Of a stretch of DNA of 9,694 bases, positions 7,066 to 9,694 are shown one piece after another (position 1 is the first letter of the stretch; each line of letters begins with the position of its first letter). A program made the position numbers and the translations under genes. The notes beneath the pieces were generated by a model that saw only the letters and a program-made list of their open reading frames with translations, was not told where the DNA came from and did no database searches. This stretch comes from Candidatus Kapaibacterium sp. (GTDB lineage: Bacteria; Bacteroidota; Ignavibacteria; Kapaibacteriales; UBA961), in the NCBI GenBank assembly GCA_023253875.1, contig JALRFC010000047.1:1-9694 (forward strand), read 5' to 3'.

Positions 7066-9694
7066 ATGAATAGTATATATTTCCATACAACTCTCAGAAC
7101 GGTGAGATTTCTTGCGATAATGCTCCTTGCATTCTCAGGAATTCAATCAACTATCTATGCTCAGCGATTGAGGAATATTCAACAGCATTCTCTCAATATT
7201 CGACTCAAACCACTGAAAACACTTGATGAATTGAAATCTGCATTGATGCAATCGTCAATTGCATCCATATCTCAATCCAATTTTCATCCGATTCTCCCCT
7301 ATCCATTTCGCATAGTTCATGTACAAGATCCATCGCTAAGATTTCAGATCAAATCGGCACATGAGCGCTTACTGAGGACTTATACTGTCCATATACCTGA
7401 TGATATGTCCATCATGGCGGCAATCAAAGCACTAAAAAATGAACGTGATCTTGTAGAAATAGTTGAACCACGATATTCCGAACAGCCATTATTCAGACCT
7501 GATGACACCTATCTAGTTCAGCAAAGTTTTCTTACTACAATTAAAGCATTTGAAGGTTGGGACATCTATACCGGCGATTCTTCTATTGTCATTGGCATCA
7601 TAGATAATGGTTTTCTGCAACAACATGAAGATCTGAAAGATAATATCGCGATCAATACAGCTGAAATTGAAAATAATGGCATCGATGATGATCAGAATGG
7701 ATTCATGGATGATTATCGCGGAGTAAATCTAGCTTGGCCGAATGATGGAACGCCTGCCGGTAGTACATATTTGGATTATGATGGACATGGAACGACTGTT
7801 GCTGGAGTGGCCTCAGCAACATGGAATAATACTCGAGGAATTGCAGGCATTGGTGCTCAATGTAGATTCTTTCCAATCAAAGCCGGAAAAGAAGGTTCTG
7901 ATAGAGTCGAATACGGATATGAAGGCATTCTTTATGGAATCATGCGTGGATTTCGCGTCCTGAATTGCAGTTGGGGTTCAGCGAATTCATATTCTGAAAT
8001 CAATCAAAGCATCATCGATTTTGCAGTCGAGAGAAATGTATTGATTATAGCTGGGGCCGGTAATGACAATAATCGGGCACCTGTATATCCCGCTTCATAT
8101 CGTGGCGTGATGTCTGTTGGAGAAACCGATATTTCTGATGCGAAGTCTATGGGTTCCTCTTGGGGTTGGTCAACTGACATTATGGCTCCAGGTTATAATG
8201 TTCGAACAACGGACAATTATGATTATTCATATACAACAATGAATGGTACTTCATTCGCTTCGCCAATCATTGCTGGATGCGCCGCCCTCGTGCATGGTAG
8301 ATATCCAAAAGCATCTATGGAAGTTATTGAAGAACATCTGAAAACAACAGCGGACCCGATTGATTTGGCGAATACTTTTCTCACAGGTTTTCTTCCTGGT
8401 AGAGTCAATCTTCAACGTGCTTTACAGGAATCACCACTCGAAAGGCCATATCTGAAAGTTGATTGGAAAATTGATGATATCAAAAGAAAATCAATCGGAG
8501 ACACCATTTCCATTCGATTATACGTGAGGAATATCAGCGAAAGAGATGCAAAAATGATTGTCCTTCGCTTATCATCATTGGAAACATTCTTCAGACCATT
8601 CAAGCTATTGGATACAGTCAGATTTATCAATGGCATCGGAATTGGCACAAGTGATTCTAGCATCGTATTTCGCATGATCATCGAAGAAAAAAGTGATGCA
8701 GAGTTTTATCATTCCTTACAAGTTTTTGAAGATAATGGTAAACTCCCAACAGTGCTTATTCCCATTCGCCCAATTCCGGTCATCACACATTTTGATACCA
8801 AACATCTTGCATTTTCTATCGGCGATTATGGTTCATTAGGTTTTGTTAATGATCGCACAGTTGGGAGTGCAGGTAATGAACAATTTGATGGACTTGGTTT
8901 TATCTTGAAAAACTTTGGCTCAATGCTCTATGATGGTGGCCTCATCGCTGGTTCTACCGGAAATATCATCACCGGTTTTCCAGCATCATCTGATTTTGAA
9001 CCAAGAATTCGATTTGCAAACAATACAGAAGGTGCCTACACTATCTTGACAGATAGCATGGTACCAAGTGGAAATCGAATAGGCATATCTATTCAGCAAT
9101 CTGTGGAAAAACTTGCATCGAATAGCGTCACCTTCAAATTCACAATCAAAAACATGAATGATGCCCCAATATTCAATCCTGCATTTGGAATATTTGGAGA
9201 TTGGGATATAGGCAACTATGGTAGAGAAAATAGAGTTGAACGATTTGCTGAAGCAATTCCTGATCATATGTTAGGAAGAGCAGATGCAGAAATTGCTTGG
9301 AGGAATGGGCGCTTTGCCGGATTTCCACATCCATTTGTTGGAATTATGGCATTTGCTACTTCGAAAGAAACTTCATTCAGACCACAAGTTGCCGGCATGA
9401 ATGCATCGGTTTTCTCAGGAACTGACCAAGAATTCTCTGCACTTCTGAATGCAGGAAATAGCATTCAATATGGAGCTAGTGGAGATATTTCGATGTTTTG
9501 CGGGTCAAAATTTGAACGATCGCTACTTCCCGGTGATTCAGTTTCAGCTTATATCATTATCGGTGCCGATACTTCTCGGGCATTACTCAAACAGCATTTG
9601 CAATCTGCAATAGAGTCAATTGAAGGTCCTGTTTCCATACATGAACTCTCAGAAACGGACAATATCATCATGTCAGAAGATGATTTCTTTTTCC
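7066..9694 (+). CDS. Secreted subtilisin-like serine protease (S8), C-terminus beyond the window
   Basis: One uninterrupted frame of 876 codons with no stop before the right edge, so the gene is incomplete. Residues 1-32 are a signal peptide (RTVRFLAIMLLAF..., cleavage after IYA). Residues ~33-144 are a propeptide ending in an inhibitor-like segment (YTVHIPDDMS..IVEPRY). The S8 catalytic domain spans ~145-455 with all key residues: D180 (GIIDNG), H241 (DGHGTTVAG), oxyanion N333 (AGAGNDN) and S396 (NGTSFASP). NGIDDDQNGFMDD (204-216) looks like a calcium-binding loop. An Ig-like beta domain follows (~460-570), then a ~280-residue module (FDTKHLAFSIGDYG at 576, DWDIG at 712, LLPGDS near 820) of a kind I associate with type IX secretion cargo. 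A sorting domain is expected beyond the window but is not seen. The ATG at 7066 is preferred because it gives a basic n-region; no Shine-Dalgarno sequence is visible. Substrate unknown. Confidence 0.93.
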   Translation, partial: MNSIYFHTTLRTVRFLAIMLLAFSGIQSTIYAQRLRNIQQHSLNIRLKPLKTLDELKSALMQSSIASISQSNFHPILPYPFRIVHVQDPSLRFQIKSAHERLLRTYTVHIPDDMSIMAAIKALKNERDLVEIVEPRYSEQPLFRPDDTYLVQQSFLTTIKAFEGWDIYTGDSSIVIGIIDNGFLQQHEDLKDNIAINTAEIENNGIDDDQNGFMDDYRGVNLAWPNDGTPAGSTYLDYDGHGTTVAGVASATWNNTRGIAGIGAQCRFFPIKAGKEGSDRVEYGYEGILYGIMRGFRVLNCSWGSANSYSEINQSIIDFAVERNVLIIAGAGNDNNRAPVYPASYRGVMSVGETDISDAKSMGSSWGWSTDIMAPGYNVRTTDNYDYSYTTMNGTSFASPIIAGCAALVHGRYPKASMEVIEEHLKTTADPIDLANTFLTGFLPGRVNLQRALQESPLERPYLKVDWKIDDIKRKSIGDTISIRLYVRNISERDAKMIVLRLSSLETFFRPFKLLDTVRFINGIGIGTSDSSIVFRMIIEEKSDAEFYHSLQVFEDNGKLPTVLIPIRPIPVITHFDTKHLAFSIGDYGSLGFVNDRTVGSAGNEQFDGLGFILKNFGSMLYDGGLIAGSTGNIITGFPASSDFEPRIRFANNTEGAYTILTDSMVPSGNRIGISIQQSVEKLASNSVTFKFTIKNMNDAPIFNPAFGIFGDWDIGNYGRENRVERFAEAIPDHMLGRADAEIAWRNGRFAGFPHPFVGIMAFATSKETSFRPQVAGMNASVFSGTDQEFSALLNAGNSIQYGASGDISMFCGSKFERSLLPGDSVSAYIIIGADTSRALLKQHLQSAIESIEGPVSIHELSETDNIIMSEDDFFF

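Noticed and set aside
7049..7083. TTTG and TATATTTC near the subtilase start as its own promoter
   Set aside because: The spacer is 23 bp, the -7 box has a mismatch, and the site would fall inside the coding sequence after the preferred ATG; co-transcription with the lipoprotein gene is simpler.
7742..9464. Short frames within the subtilase region on both strands
   Set aside because: The subtilase frame is continuous with an intact catalytic triad through this whole region, so the others are shadows.
1..9694. A defence system, CRISPR array, phage, insertion sequence or tRNA/rRNA gene
   Set aside because: I found no repeat-spacer pattern, transposase, integrase, nuclease, toxin-antitoxin pair or structural RNA; the genes are housekeeping, transport and secretion types.

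Overview
The window looks like ordinary chromosomal DNA from a member of the Bacteroidota/Chlorobiota superphylum, with low-to-moderate GC by eye. Three things point there. No gene start has a recognisable Shine-Dalgarno sequence. The best promoter has the Bacteroidota form (TTG, 20 bp, TATCTTTG). The secreted protease carries C-terminal modules that I associate with type IX secretion cargo of Ignavibacteria- and Kapabacteria-like organisms. A free-standing alanine racemase, rather than the MurF-Alr fusion common in Bacteroidia, also leans toward the Chlorobi side. This placement is inference.

Layout: (1) 3-485, plus strand, is the 3' end of an unrecognised gene whose fragment starts with a winged-helix-like segment. 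(2) 588-3786, plus strand, is a tight three-gene operon: asd (aspartate-semialdehyde dehydrogenase), a single-domain mannose-1-phosphate guanylyltransferase, and alr (alanine racemase). It overlaps by 4 bases at the first junction and has a 5-base gap at the second. (3) 6148-3776, minus strand, is a two-gene unit: a secreted TolB-like beta-propeller protein, then a dicarboxylate/amino acid:cation symporter. The symporter's 3' end overlaps the 3' end of alr by 11 bp, so the two operons converge with no intergenic space. (4) 6203-9694, plus strand and divergent from region 3, is a predicted lipoprotein followed by a subtilisin-like serine protease that runs off the window's right edge.

How the genes fit together: the asd operon makes precursors of the cell envelope (aspartate semialdehyde for diaminopimelate, D-alanine for peptidoglycan, GDP-mannose for glycans). 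The facing symporter could import aspartate, glutamate or C4-dicarboxylates, which would feed Asd, though no regulatory link is visible. The lipoprotein and protease are both predicted to be exported and may be co-expressed.

I do not see an obviously new multi-gene system. The best second looks are: an alanine racemase with Phe where a carbamylated Lys usually sits; a perfect 12-bp hairpin inside asd; a well-formed promoter overlapping the first possible start of the divergent lipoprotein gene; the lipoprotein-protease pair; and the propeller-transporter pair. No tRNA, rRNA, CRISPR array, insertion sequence or convincing terminator was seen.
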